From Azorinus chamasolen (lineage: Eukaryota; Mollusca; Bivalvia; Cardiida; Solecurtidae), in the NCBI GenBank assembly GCA_963576725.1, contig OY755237.1, positions 52,022,253 to 52,086,252 of the forward strand: a DNA stretch of 64,000 bases, written 5' to 3'. The notes under the pieces were generated by a model. That model was given only the letters and a program-made list of their open reading frames with translations, made no database searches and was not told the DNA's origin. Shown here one piece after another: positions 21,775-32,662 of this stretch (the first letter of the stretch is position 1; every line of letters starts with the position of its first letter). Both the position numbers and the translations under genes were made by a program.

Positions 21775-24700
21775 CTGAAACATAAAAAAATATATATTAT
21801 AGCTGAAATATCACACACCTAAACTTTAGTAACAATAATGGAATACACTTGTAAATATTTTTGTTGAATTTAACTAATTCCTTCATAGTGACAACTTTTG
21901 ATGACTTTCAAAACAACAGTAGAACTTGATCAACAGGCTTGTGTAGGAGACCTCTGCTCTATTCGCTTATGAAACTAGAAAACTGACTCAGTCAGAGACG
22001 GTCCTATAACCAAGGGCAGATAACTAGTGATCTGATTCAACCCAAAAACTATAGGTGTCTTCCTCTGATGATACTAAGCATATGCCCTTAACCCTTTCCT
22101 CCATAAATATGCCTTTCTACGCCTCAGTAATAACCACTTCATGAAACCATTGTGATAAATAGGAGCAAATGCTCTATTTATCACGATGGTTTCAAACTAC
22201 AAAATTCTAAAATTTTATTTTTCTCTAGTAAATGCTCCTTTTTGGTAGATTCATTCAAAGAGGTTGGGTCTAAAATTAGGTCTAAATGGAGGAAAGGGTT
22301 AATATGAAACCAATATGTGAAGTACTGTTTGAGTTATCCTGTCACATCAAAAGTGTTGACGGACGGACAGACAGAAAATGTGATAACTATAGGGCTCCTG
22401 CATTTTCAATACAGGGCCCTAGTAATATAGACCTGATTCTGTAGTTTGATAATGGTAAAACAATGCCTTGTTCATGACGCTATTATACACTTCAGCTAAT
22501 TAATATTCATACATTACTTTCACATAAATATTCATGATGGAAAGGGTTGATACAATGTTCCAACAAGAGCACAGAAGGCGGGTGCCAACGCTAGTCTGTC
22601 GATACATCTTAAATCTTTATTTCCTAAGTCCATAAAGAGGCATAATCTGGAAGAGTTATGTCCCTTGGTCAGATTATAGCCCTTGTGATGGTGAACAGGT
22701 GTGTGAAGTTTCATAAGATTTGCTTCATTAGTTTTAAAACAATAGAAAACGTTAAAGTTTTTGTTAGTTTTAAAATTAAGGTCACAAGTTAAAAAAAAAA
22801 AAAATTTGATAGAAAGGTCTTGCCAGAAGGGATTCATATATAAAGAGCCCTGCTCGTTACAGTTTGAAAATGGCAGACATCTTAAAATTTTATTTCCAAG
22901 TGCATAAAGGAGCATCATTTTGTAAAAAGCTTCACAAAGTTATGGCCCTTGGTCAGATTGTAGTCCTACTGATGGTGAACATGTGTCTGAAGTTTCATAA
23001 AATTTGCATGATTATAGCCAACGTTAAAAGTTTCTGGACGAAAACAACAATTTCTTTGAAAAACAGACAAGCTAAAAATCTAGATTGAGGGCACACTGCA
23101 TTTGGCTTGCTGTTTGTGTCTGAAAATTTAACTTTTGAACTATTAAAGATGGAGATTTCTAACTTATATGATCAAAGTGAAACAAAGGTACTGTAAAGTA
23201 GAGCACTGCTGCTTTTAACCCTTCAACTGTTGAATAATCATGTAAGAAATGATGACATCATGAATATTTATTAATTGAAGTTTCATAATCGCATATGTAC
23301 ACAGGATGTTTTTGGTATTGGTAAAAACTGTAGTCGGATCTATTATAACTTTCTAAGCAAATAGAGTAGACCCTGATCTAATGGCTCCTGAAGGAGCCAT
23401 TGATCAGGGTCTACTCTTGTTTGCAAGATGTGATAAAGCTGTAGTACGAGGTAAAGAGTTAACTCTTTGAACACTTGCAGCACAAAGTCACTGATTTTAA
23501 ATGCCAACAGTTTGAATCAAGATGCGACAGCAATTAACTTGGGTCTCTCACCAGGATCCAAACTTTTTGACACACTGATCAAGGTTTTGATAAACGATGA
23601 GGAAACTTTAAAAATCTGTAGTAAATGACAAGTTTTAAAGATGACAATTACTTAAACCCTTTCTTTTATAAATACGCCTTTCTAGGCCTCTGTAATAGTC
23701 ACTTCTTGAAACCATTGTGATAAGTAGAGCATTTGCTCCATAGGAGCAATGGTCACAATGGTTTCTATACTAAACAATTATAACATTTTCCTTTTCTCTA
23801 GTAAATGCTCCTTTTCGGTAGATTCATTCAAAGAGATTGGGTCTAAAAATAGCCTACGGAGGAAAGGGTTAATAATCCTTTCCCTCATACAAACACCTTT
23901 TCCACATCTTTGTAAACAGAATAGACCTAGATCAGATAGCTCCTGTAGGAATCAGGTCTGCTCCGTTTGATTATGAAATTACAATAGATCTGACCTTACC
24001 AAACTATTTATGTGTATATATGCCACTATAAAACTTCAGGTAATAAGTATTCATGATGTCATTATTTTGTCCCATGAATATTCAACAGGGAAAGGGTTAA
24101 CACGCAGAGTTAATTACTACATGGTCCAACCATGCCAGATTAACACCAATCATCAACAAGATGTGTTTGTGAAACACTATGCCCCCTCAATATGATATTT
24201 GACCCTGAAGGATGACCTTGATCTTGACATGTCACTCCTCAAACTGTGCAGCTTCATGGGGTACACATGTATACCAAATATCAAGTCTGTATCTCTAATG
24301 GTTCAAAAGTTATGGCCAATGTTAAAAGTTGGTGACCTTTGACCATGAAGGATGACCTTGACCTTGACATGTCACCCCTCAAATTGTGCGGCTTCATGAG
24401 ATACACAAGCATGCCAAATATCAAGTCTCTATCTCTACTGGTCCAAAAGTTATGGCCAATGTAAATGACCTATGTCCTTCAAGATGACCTTGACCTTGAC
24501 ATGTCACCCCTCAAACTGTGCAGCCAAATGAGAAACACATATACAAACTATCAAGTCTGTATCTCTAATGGTTCAAAAGTTATGGCCAATGTTAAAGTCG
24601 GTGACCTTTGACCATGAAAGATGACCTTGACCTTGACATGTCACCCCCAAACTGTGCAGCTTCATGAGATACACATGCATACCAAATGTCAAGTATGTAT

Positions 24701-27700
24701 CTACAGGTTCAAAAGTTATGGCCAATGTTAAAGTCGGTGATTTGACCCATATGTTTGACCTCTGACCTTTAAGGGTGACCTTGACCTTTACATGTCACAC
24801 CTCAAAATGTGCGGCTTTATGAGATACATATTCATGCCAAATATCAAGTTTCTATCTGTACTGGCTCAAAAGTTATGACCAATGTTAAAGTTACAGACAA
24901 ACAGACAATTTGACTTTTGACCCTGAAGAATGACCTTGACATGTCATCCCTCAAAATGTGCAGCTTCATGAGATACACAAGCATGCCAAATATCAAGTCT
25001 CTATCTCTACTGGTCCAAAAGTTATGGCCAATGTTAAAGTCAGTGATTTGACCCATATATTTGACCTCTGACCTTGAAGGATGACCTTGACCTTGACATG
25101 TCACCCCTCAAAATGTGCGGCTTTATGAGATACATATGCATGCCAAATATCAAGTCACTAGCTGTACTGGCTCAAAAGTTATGACCAATGTTAAAGTTAC
25201 AGACAAAGAAACAGACAATTTGACCTTTGACCCTGGAGGATGACCTTGACCTTGACATTTTACCCCTCAAAAGTACAGCTTCATGAGATACACAAGCATG
25301 CCAAATATCAAGTCTCTATCTTTACTGGTCCAAAAGTTATGGCCAATGTTAAAGTCTGTGATTTTACCCATATATTTGACCTCTGACCTTGAAGGATGAC
25401 CTTGACCTTGACATGTGCGGCTTTATGAGATACATATGCATGCCAAATATCAAGTCTCTATCTGTACTGACTCAAAAGTTCTGACCAATGTTAAGGTTGC
25501 GTTAAAGTTACAGCCAAAAAACCAGATAATTTGACCTTTGACCCAGAAGGATGACCTTGTACTGGCTCAAAAGTTCTGACCAATGTTAAAGTTGCTGACA
25601 AACAAACAGACAAACAGACAAACAGACAGACAAACAGACAGGGCAAAAACAATATGCCCCCCAGATTTGATCTGGGGGGGCATAAAAAGTAGATATATAT
25701 AGACATAGTAAAACAATTTCTTTTGAGGTTCATTGACATTTGAAAAGCAGAGCACAATGACCTATAAATGGTACAGAGCATTACAATTGCCCATTGAACT
25801 TTGATCTAGTTCTAAGTTGATAGTAGTAAGCGACTTACTCATGGATTGAATCATACTGTTCCATCTTGTGTCCTATGGTGAGAGTTTTGAGCAAAGTTTC
25901 CTCTCCTTCTGGTGAAAACACACCCCCTGGAATACTTATAAGGAATTTCTGAAATTGAAGCAGAGACATGTTGAAAACATACTCAAAATTGTATACAGTA
26001 AAACCCCTCTACAGCTGAATTTTCGTTGACCAATTACTCCATAAATACGCCTGTCTACGCCTTTGAAATCAGAGTAGACCCAGATAAGACAGGAGCTGTC
26101 TTATTAGGAGCTGTCTGATTAGGTTCTGCTTTGTTCATTTGTGATATAATATAGATATTTTTCTACAGTTTTTGCCATGGCCAAAAATTCCTGTGTCAAA
26201 GCGCTATTATAGCAAATTAATGTACTTAACCCTTTCCCTCATATAAACGTGTTTTCGCGCATTTGCAAACAGAGCAGACCCTATAGGAGCGGTCTGATCA
26301 GGGTCTTCCCTGTTTGTTAATGGAATTTGAAAGATCTGTTTCTTTAGTTTCTAAAATGGCTACAATGTTCTACCTTCCTTATTTCATTATAACTATTCTG
26401 TCCATGAATATTAAGTAGGTACTAGAGTTTGAAATAAACACAGAACAGGGAAAGGGTTAATATTCATGTTCATCATTATTTCTATCATGAATATTCATGG
26501 AGGAAAGGGTTAAGAAGAATTTAGATCTTTTTAGGCAAGTGACTGCATAATGCAGGTTGAAAAGCATGTGGAAAGCAGCTTTGGGAACTTTCTGCATGAC
26601 TTTCATCCTGTATTAAGCTGCCACTGCCTTACAGACCAGCATTAATACTAATTTGAATGTATGGTTTATAGGGTAAACAATATTTAGGAACAAGAGATGT
26701 CACAGTCACGTGACAAATGCCCCCAAAAATTGTACCCTGTGACCTTGACCTTTGACCCATGGACCAGGGAGATGACACATCGTCTTTGTGTGGTGAACAT
26801 TTGTGCCTGGTTCCTTTGAAATCCATTCACAGATAAACAAGTAATTATACCCTGTGACCTTGACCTTTGACATATGGACCAGGGAGCTGAACGCGACACA
26901 TCATCTTTGTCTGGTGAACATCTGTGCCAAGTTATATTGAAATCCATTGATAGATAAAGATGTTACAGACCGGACACGAAATTTGTGACAAAGTAATTGT
27001 ATTCTGTGACCTTGACCTTTGACCCATGGACTAGGGAGTTGAAAGCGACACATTATCTTTGTCTGGTGAACATTTGTGCCAAATCATATTGAAATCCATT
27101 GATATATAAAGAAGTTACAGACCGGACACGAAATTTGTGACAAAGTAATTGTACCCTGTGACCTTGACCTTTGAACTATGGACCTGGGAGTTGAAAGCGA
27201 CACATCGTCTTTGTGTGGTGAACATTTGTGCCAAGTTATATTGAAATCCATTGATAGATAAAGAAGTTACAGACCAGACACGAAATTTGTTACAAAGTTA
27301 TTTTACCCCGTGACCTTGACCTTTGACCCATGGACCTGGGAGTTGAACGCGACACATTGTTTTTGTGTGGTGAACATTTGTGCCAAGTTATATTGAAATA
27401 CATTGATAGATAAAGAAGTTACAGGCCGGACACGATATTTGTTACAAAGTAATTGTACCCTGTGACCTTGACCTTTGACCCATTGACCTGGGAGTTGAAC
27501 GCGACACATCGTCTTTGTGTGGTGAACATTTGTGCCACGTTATTTTGAAATCCATCCACAGATAAAGAAGTTATAGAAGGGACACGAATTTGGGACGGCC
27601 GGATGGAAGGACAGACGGCCGGACGGACTAAGGACGGACAATGCGATTACTATATGCCCGCCTTTGGGGGCATAAAAATCAGTTCCAAGGGCAAGCGACA

Positions 27701-30700
27701 CAAAGACACCACCCCATCCCCTCCCCCATCAAACAATGTTCCAGATAGTGACCACTGTCCCAGACAAATAACCCTTGCCTTCATGTAAATGTGTTTTGAC
27801 GCATCTGCACACTGAGCAGACCTAGATCCTCCAACAGGAGCCATCTGATCAGGGTCTGCTCTGTTTGTTAATGGAATTTGATAGATCTGTTTCTTTACTT
27901 TATAAAATGGCAACAATGTTCCACCATCCATATCCACTATTTTGTCCATGAATATTCAGTACGGACTGAAATTTGAAATAAACATTGAACAGAGAAAGGG
28001 ATAACCAAATATTAACCATGCGAGAAGCATTGGTCAAACCACTGCAAGTTGGGCCCTACATGATCAGATGACATGATTTAAACCAAACACTGAACTAGCT
28101 CTACACAATGAGCAAAGCCCTAAAGGTTGCATCATAGCAGCATGTGTTAATTGGAAATCCTCTCGGTATGGCCTCTCGATCAGCTGTTTGAACTCGGCCA
28201 TCATTTTAAAATCTGGGTCTGAGGTTATAAAACTTTCTGTTCGAGTCTGTGTTCATTCTCAAACATATGATTGGTCAGATTTTGAGCTTTTGAATGAGCT
28301 CGAGACACAAAATCAAGAGTTTTTATACCCTCATGCTCAACTAAAGCACACATGGTTCACCTTTACAACAGACGCCAGAGTGTAGAAGCTGTAGTTGGAA
28401 AATATGACTGGCTTTCCCTCCGACAGTCTCTTCACCACCCGACGAGTGTCATTGGGGTTTCCAGGCCGTCGGAATATATCCCTTGTGTTGATACCCTCCC
28501 TCGCCACATACACCAGCAGCTCCTGCAGCAAATTAAAGTTCACATATGATTTTGCATGATAAGTAATTGTCATCTGCTGCAGTTCTTAACATTCAAATTT
28601 CCATAACCCTTTTCTCCATAAATACGCCTCTGTAATAACCACTTCTTGAAACCATTGTGATAAATAGAGCATTTGTTCCAATAGGAGCAAATGCTCTATT
28701 TATCACAATGGTTTCAAACTACAAAATTCTAAAATTTTACTTTTCTCTAGTAAATGCTTCTTTTGGGTAGCTTCGTTCAAAGAATCTGGGTCTAAAAATA
28801 GCCTATGGAGGAAAGAGGTTAATTACTCTTCAAAAATAGCCAGAGTGACAAACAGTTTGGATCCTGATGAGAATATATACATGGCATACAATCTGGATAC
28901 AAACTATAAACAGTTACATAGAAACAGTACCCTTTACTCCATAAATATGCCTTTCTATATCTTTGCAAACAGAGCAGACCCAGATCAGACAGCTCCTACA
29001 AGCAGACCCTGATCAGACAGCTCCTACAAGCAGACCCTGATCAGACAGTTCCTGTAGGAGCTCAGTTCCTGTAGGAGCTGTCTGATCAGGGTCTGCTCTG
29101 TTTGCTTATGATATTGATACACATGATTCCACAGTTTCTGCTCTGGCCAAAAACGCCTGTGTCCATGTGCTATTACAAGAGGGCCATGATGGCCCTAAAT
29201 CGCTCACATAGTTATTATAGACTTATGCATACACTGTATTTCTATATAAAAATAAGTCAGCTTCAGCTTGGGGCCAATATGAAACCAAGAGCCATAATTT
29301 TAGGCCTGGAGGTTAAAATTTGAACAATGTTAATAAAGGAACATTAGGTGATGCTTCTGGGCCTTACAATTTCACAGAAGGAGATTCTTAAAGATTTTCT
29401 TGTGAAAAACTGATAAGCCTGGGGCGGGCCAGGTGAGCTAATAATTCATAGGTGAACACATGTAAGAGTTATTTCTATGAAGTATGATCAAATACCATTC
29501 TGTAGTTAAGGAGATGGTTGCTTTTTTTTAAAGAAACTGTCAACATTTCACGACAGATGACCCAAGACACAAAAAAATGGACACAAGAAGATCTGTGCCA
29601 GGTGAGCTAAAAACAGCAGCTTTAAATAAACAAATTAAAGCCTCCCAAAACTTCAACTGTACTCACCACCATTGGTACTGGCAAGTAGCCATTCTTAAGG
29701 GCTGTGGATAAGGGAGCTCCAAACTTCACTCTGAAATAGAGAAAATAAACTAATTTAACCCATTCCCTCATAGGCTATTTTAGACCCAACCTCTTTGAAT
29801 AAATCTAATGAAAATAAACATTTACTAGAAACAAGAGGGCCATGATGGCCCTGATATCGTTCGACAGAGAATCAGAGGAGAAGATTTTCAAAGGTTTCAA
29901 TATATATATGTTTCAATAGAAAACTGGCCACCCCTGGGGTGGGGCTAATTTTGACCCCAGGGGTATAATTAATAGAACTTTTGTAGAGGACCTGAATATG
30001 ATGCTATGTGCAAAATATGAAAGCTGAGAACCTTCTAGTTTCAGAGGAGAAGATTTTCAAAGTTTTACTATATGTTTCTATAGAAAACTGGCCACCCCCG
30101 GGGCAGGGCCAATTTTGACCCCAGGGGCATAATTTATATAACTTTTGTAGAGGACCTCAACATGATGCTATGTGCCAAATATGAAAGCTGAGAACTCTGA
30201 AGATTCAGAAGAAGATTTTTAAAGGTTCAAATTGTTGAGGACGAACGACAAACGATGAACAATGGACGATGCACGACACATCGACAAAAGCTCACCCTGA
30301 GCACTTTGTTCTTGGCCAAACCCTATGTTATGACCACTCTTTAGAATTGTCTTTTCCAGACAATTCTAACGAGTGATCACAACATAGGATTGGTGAAGAA
30401 ATGATTATTTTAGTAATAGAATATGCACTTTTATCTGTTGCTCAGAGTAACTTTAAAAATTATGCCAGAAGAAAGTTGTTCTAAAGTGCAATTATTCAGC
30501 ATGGCAAATAGCTGAATTCACAGTAGCAAGATACACAGCCGAGACCTATAATAAGCATGAGATTGGAAGTTTTCTCTATTGAATATTCATGTATGAAATA
30601 AGGACATCATGAGTAGTTGGCCAGAGAAAGGCCTAAATGAGGTAATCATTTCTTACATGAGTATTCACGGAGTAAAGGGTTCACGATGTTATCATTTCTT

Positions 30701-30805
30701 ATATGTATATTCATGGAGTAAAGGGTTAACTAGTGCTTACTTTTGATGGCGCATAGCCTCTGTACTTCTGTCAGATACACATCCACTAAACACATTACGC
30801 AGCAT
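21440..30805 (-). CDS. RhoGAP-domain protein, five coding exons seen, 3' end not found
   Basis: Coding segments on the minus strand are 30805-30741, 29730-29667, 28522-28361, 25948-25839 and 21774-21440. They join in one frame (intron phases 2, 0, 0, 2) to 245 residues, and a phase 1 donor follows. Visible features are FGAPL at the domain start, IFRRPG with the likely arginine finger at residue 61, the ASVVKKFL helix near 94-100, and a MSTEALSRSIAGSMF helix at 166-180. By family knowledge, RhoGAP domains speed GTP hydrolysis by Rho/Rac/Cdc42 at the inner membrane face. Most RhoGAPs have Asn in the last motif, but this one has Ala170, so activity may be reduced. The subfamily is not assigned; the IPGG loop loosely recalls ARHGAP20/TAGAP. 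The four introns (about 1.0, 1.1, 2.4 and 4.1 kb) are filled with MITEs and tandem repeats. Confidence 0.85.
22088..22302 (+). mobile_element. TTAA-A MITE
   Basis: TTAACCCTTTCCTCCATAAA..GGAGGAAAGGGTTAA. The core hairpin has lost the end of its left arm (TAAATAGGAGCAAATGCTC). Lies in RhoGAP intron 4. Confidence 0.8.
22430..22550 (+). mobile_element. TTAA-B MITE, right part only
   Basis: CAGCTAATTAATATTCAT and CATGATGGAAAGGGTTGA remain; the hairpin is missing. Confidence 0.5.
22562..23081 (+). mobile_element. HINE-I element
   Basis: Starts ACAAGAGCACAGAAGGCGGG. Two cores carry TTATTTCC, CATAAAG, GCCCTTGTGATGGTGAAC and GAAGTTTCATAA. Ends AAAACAGACAAGCTAAAAAT. Intact guide for the interrupted copy at 4698. 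Confidence 0.7.
23215..23462 (-). mobile_element. TTAA-B MITE, reverse orientation
   Basis: TTAACCCTTCAACTG..GAGGTAAAGAGTTAA with hairpin GACCCTGATCTAATGGCTCC / GGAGCCATTGATCAGGGTC near 23362-23405. Confidence 0.75.
23652..23872 (+). mobile_element. TTAA-A MITE
   Basis: TTAAACCCTTTCTTTTATAA..GGAGGAAAGGGTTAA. The right arm of the hairpin is shortened to GGAGCAATGGTCACAATGG. The last TTAA is shared with the next element. Confidence 0.75.
23869..24100 (+). mobile_element. TTAA-B MITE
   Basis: Joined head to tail with a TTAA-A copy. Part of the right hairpin arm is missing. Ends CAACAGGGAAAGGGTTAA. Confidence 0.7.
24154..25688 (+). mobile_element. HINE-J array, about ten cores
   Basis: 5' AACAAGATGTGTTTGTGAAA hairpin. 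Cores of about 135-165 bp repeat TGACCTTGACCTTGACATGT, GTGC(A/G)GCTTCATGAGATACA and AAAAGTTATGGCCAATGTTA. A CAAACAGA microsatellite (25593-25640) follows. The 3' hairpin TGCCCCCCAGA TTTGA TCTGGGGGGGCA is followed by TAAAAA. Lies in RhoGAP intron 4, 151 bp from the exon at 25839. Confidence 0.85.
25839..25948 (-). CDS. RhoGAP gene, fourth coding exon
   Basis: This 110-nt exon lies between acceptor CTTCAATTTCAG and donor GTAAGT. It encodes KFLISIPGGVFSPEGEETLL and 16 more residues to SIH, then two bases of the next Asp codon. K-F-L..IPGG matches the RhoGAP helix-loop in which a conserved lysine and the loop after it help hold the GTPase. Confidence 0.8.
25995..26022 (+). mobile_element. TA-C element end, relic
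   Basis: TA then CAGTAAAACCCCTCTACAGC; no hairpin follows. Confidence 0.45.
26028..26225 (+). mobile_element. TTAA-B MITE, ends lost
   Basis: CAATTACTCCATAAATACGC to GCGCTATTATAGCAAATTAA. The right hairpin arm GGAGCTGTCT is present twice. Confidence 0.55.
26226..26460 (+). mobile_element. TTAA-B MITE
   Basis: TTAACCCTTTCCCTCATATA..CAGGGAAAGGGTTAA. The left hairpin arm is shortened. Shares its right TTAA with the next mini-copy. Confidence 0.75.
26457..26513 (+). mobile_element. 57-bp remnant of a TTAA MITE
   Basis: Only the 3' end is left: TTCTATCATGAATATTCATG then GAGGAAAGGGTTAA, bounded by TTAA on both sides. Confidence 0.6.
26514..26640 (+). mobile_element. TA-C-type hairpin
   Basis: AATGCAGGTTGAAAAGCATG and CATGACTTTCATCCTGTATT arms around CAGCTTTGGGAACTTT, between TTTTTAGGCAAGTGAC and GCTGCCACTGCCTTA. 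The TA ends are not clear. Confidence 0.55.
26689..27678 (+). mobile_element. HINE-K array, six cores
   Basis: 5' ACAAGAGATGTCACAGTCAC hairpin (GTCAC..GTGAC). Cores begin near 26731, 26848, 27000, 27150, 27304 and 27456 (about 152 bp apart) with CCCTGTGACCTTGACCTTTG. Then GGACGGCCGGATGG-type microsatellite and 3' hairpin TATGCCCGCCTTTGGGGGCATA + AAAA. Lies in RhoGAP intron 3. Confidence 0.85.
27768..28004 (+). mobile_element. TTAA-B MITE
   Basis: ATAACCCTTGCCTTCATG..AGAGAAAGGGATAA, so both TTAA sites have mutated to ATAA. Right hairpin arm CAGGAGCCATCTGATCAGGG. 28005-28360 shows nothing besides the start of intron 3. Confidence 0.65.
28361..28522 (-). CDS. RhoGAP gene, third coding exon (arginine finger)
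   Basis: This 162-nt exon (54 codons, phase 0 at both ends) runs from acceptor TTTGCTGCAG to donor GTGAAC. It begins ELLVYVAREGINTRDIFRRP. The IFRRPG motif carries the expected catalytic arginine, and the exon ends in SFYTLASVVK, the start of the helix that precedes KFL. The G+C and codon use are clearly higher than in the surrounding repeats. Confidence 0.85.
28603..28822 (+). mobile_element. TTAA-A MITE
   Basis: ATAACCCTTTTCTCCATAAA..GGAGGAAAGAGGTTAA, core hairpin 28648-28717 almost perfect. Lies in RhoGAP intron 2. Confidence 0.8.
28928..29174 (+). mobile_element. TTAA-B MITE with tandem core copies, cut by HINE-D
   Basis: CCCTTTACTCCATAAATATG start. The left hairpin arm with AGACCCTGATCAGACAGCTC is present three times (28975-29050) and the right arm start twice. 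The right end is replaced at 29175 by a HINE-D element. Confidence 0.7.
29175..29613 (+). mobile_element. HINE-D element, divergent
   Basis: ACAAGAGGGCCATGATGGCC hairpin and AAATCGCTCAC start. Core words are AACTGATAAGCCTGGGGCGG, and CCAGGTGAGCTAA appears twice (29429 and 29599). Ends 54 bp before the 29667 exon. Confidence 0.65.
29667..29730 (-). CDS. RhoGAP gene, second coding exon
   Basis: Acceptor TTCTCTATTTCAG and donor GTGAGT bound a 64-nt exon. It encodes VKFGAPLSTALKNGYLPVPM plus V, which is the typical FGxPL-like opening of a RhoGAP domain and its first helix. It completes the Lys codon from the previous exon. Confidence 0.8.
29757..29829 (-). mobile_element. TTAA-A MITE, left third only
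   Basis: TTAACCCATTCCCTCATAGG and CCTCTTTGAATAAATCTA, then cut at 29830 by a HINE-D element. Confidence 0.6.
29830..30313 (+). mobile_element. HINE-D element
   Basis: ACAAGAGGGCCATGATGGCC start, two cores, ACGAACGACAAACGATG microsatellite, then CAAAAGCTCACCCTGAGCAC. It stops at TTTGTTCT, before the second half of the 3' hairpin. Confidence 0.75.
30316..30397. repeat. hairpin repeat P, copy 2
   Basis: AACCCTATGTTATGACCACT and GAGTGATCACAACATAGGAT form the outer stem; AGAATTGTCT/AGACAATTCT form an inner one. Same outer arms as 15112-15182. It replaces the end of the HINE-D element. Confidence 0.65.
30573..30729 (+). mobile_element. TTAA-B MITE 3' ends, duplicated
   Basis: Three successive ATTTCTTA..TATTCA(C/T)GGAGTAAAGGGTT-type ends, the last closing with TTAA 30726-30729, 12 bp from the donor of the first RhoGAP coding exon. 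Confidence 0.55.
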
Positions 30806-30937
30806 GGTAAAGTCTCATACATTGATCGCCCATCATGAAGCCTCCTCAATTCATCGTTCCCGTGTCATCCTGGTCAGATGGATGCTGCCCACTTTACAAA
30901 CTGTCCAGGCTTTCAACCACGTGCCTCACAACCGTGC
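30741..30937 (-). CDS. RhoGAP gene, first coding exon (5'UTR 30937-30806, CDS 30805-30741)
   Basis: The acceptor is a pyrimidine-rich TTTTCTTTTCCAG ending at 30938. In the coding frame a TGA lies four codons upstream of the ATG, so the ATG at 30805 is the probable start. Its context ACCATG is a strong Kozak match. The coding part gives MLRNVFSGCVSDRSTEAMRH plus Q and a split Lys codon, followed by donor GTAAGC. The acceptor implies at least one more noncoding exon upstream (higher coordinates). Confidence 0.7.
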
Positions 30938-31022
30938 CTGGAAAAGAAAACAATTCTCAAGTAAAAACAAACTTCTCAGAAGAAGGTATTTATTCTAACG
31001 AGTCTTCTTACATGCATCACAT

Positions 31023-31176
31023 TTAATCCTTTCTCTCATATAAATGGGTTTGTTTTTTCATCCCTTTGCAAATAGAGTAAACCCAGATCAGACGACTGAT
31101 CCTACAGGAGCCATCTGATCAGGGTCTACTCAGTATACAAAGGTGTGAAAAGGTGTTTATATGAAGGAAAGGGTTA
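31023..31176 (+). mobile_element. TTAA-B mini-MITE, symmetrical
   Basis: TTAATCCTTTCTCTCATATA..ATGAAGGAAAGGGTTA. The whole element is close to palindromic because the usual 3' section is absent. Confidence 0.7.
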
Positions 31177-31210
31177 CCCTTTATCTGAGGAATATTTATA
31201 CATATAGAAC

Positions 31211-31430
31211 TTAACCCTTTCCTCTATAAATACGCCTTTCTACACCTCTGTAAAAATCATTTATTGAAACCATTGTGATAAATAGAGCATTTGCTCCTAT
31301 GGAGCAAATGCTCTATTTATCACAATGGTTTCAGAACTACTAATCTTTTCCTATTCTCTAGTTAATACTCCTTTGTGGTAGATTTATTCAAAGAGGTTGG
31401 ATCTAAATATAGCCAATGGTAGAATGGGTT
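31211..31430 (+). mobile_element. TTAA-A MITE
   Basis: TTAACCCTTTCCTCTATAAA.., core hairpin 31264-31333 perfect over about 30 bp per arm, end GTAGAATGGGTT with the TTAA lost. Confidence 0.8.
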
Positions 31431-31447
31431 CAGACAAATAAGACTTT

Positions 31448-31528
31448 ACATAACCAGAGAAGACCCTGTTCAGACGGCTCTTATAGGAGCCATCTGATTT
31501 GAGTCTACTCTGTTTGCAAAGAGTCTAC
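31448..31528. mobile_element. TTAA-B core fragment
   Basis: Hairpin with ACGGCTCTTATAGGAGCCAT; the ends are gone. Confidence 0.5.
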
Positions 31529-31705
31529 CTTGTCAGAGTTGCCACAAAACTGTGGAAACAAAATCCCCTGATATTTCCCTGACATAATTTCAAATATCCC
31601 TGACACTTTACATTGTGACATATGGTCAAATTTTATGTCATATAATTTTAGGAAGTTTGACATTTTCAACCCTGAATTATCAGAGTAGAATAAGTCAATC
31701 TGCCT

Positions 31706-31887
31706 TTAACCCTTTACTCCATAAATACGACTTTCCACGCATTTGCAAACAGAGTAGACCCAGGTCAGACGGCTCCTACAGAAGCCGTTCGATCAGAGTC
31801 TGCTTTGTTTTCTTTTGATATGATATTGATATAATTCTACACGATGGCCTTTTTTGTTACATAAATATTCATAGAGTACAGAGTTAA
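31706..31887 (+). mobile_element. TTAA-B MITE
   Basis: TTAACCCTTTACTCCATAAA..CATAGAGTACAGAGTTAA. Internal deletion between the hairpin and the 3' end. Confidence 0.75.
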
Positions 31888-31925
31888 CTACAGAGTTCAT
31901 TCAGTATGAAAGGCTTAAACTAATG

Positions 31926-32026
31926 CTAAAGGGTCGTGCATGACAAACAGTGCAGACCTCGATCAAAGGGCTCCTCTACACTGTTTGCAAATATCAGTGC
32001 ATGCGTCACTCCAGTTGAAAGAGTTA
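31926..32026. mobile_element. TTAA-E fragment
   Basis: GACAAACAGTGCAGACCTCG core with ACACTGTTTGCAAA and right end GAAAGAGTTAA. Confidence 0.45.
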
Positions 32027-32168
32027 AAATATATGCCTTGATTCTAATTTTTTTTCAAATTTCCCTGACAGTTACCTGACATTTGCCCATTTATATAATT
32101 TTCAAAATTCCCCGATAGTTCTCAATATTCCCTGACCGTGAACAAATTTCAGTAACCCTTATGTGTGG

Positions 32169-32423
32169 CAACCCTTTTTTATCCATAAATATGCCTTTCT
32201 ATGCCTTTCCAAACAGAATACACCTAGATGAGACGGCTCCTATAAAGCTGTTTTGATCAGGGTCTGCTCTGTTTGCTAATGACATGATCTAGATATGATC
32301 CTACATATTCTGCCATGACCCAAACTTCTTGTGTTTATACATGTATGCCATTAGAAGAATGCATCTAATTTGTATCCATGGTATCATCATTTTTACATGA
32401 ATATTCATGAAGTAAAGGGTTAA
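32169..32423 (+). mobile_element. TTAA-B MITE
   Basis: CAACCCTTTTTTATCCATAA..CATGAAGTAAAGGGTTAA. The hairpin arms have mismatches (GAGACGGCTCCTATAAAGCT). Confidence 0.7.
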
Positions 32424-32662
32424 AATTCAAGAAGTAATGGGTTACACAGATATGAATTGAAAGCAAGCAGCTGACTGAACAGTTTTCCTTAAACTTTTAG
32501 TATTTCACCAGTCCTTCATACACCTACACTCTTATTCCAAACTTATGAGTAATATCTGAGCCCAGATCAAATTCAAAATGTTATCCTCCTATTAAAAAAG
32601 AACAGTTTGGTTATTGCTACATCCTGGTACAAACCACATCCATTTAAATATGCATATGTTCT

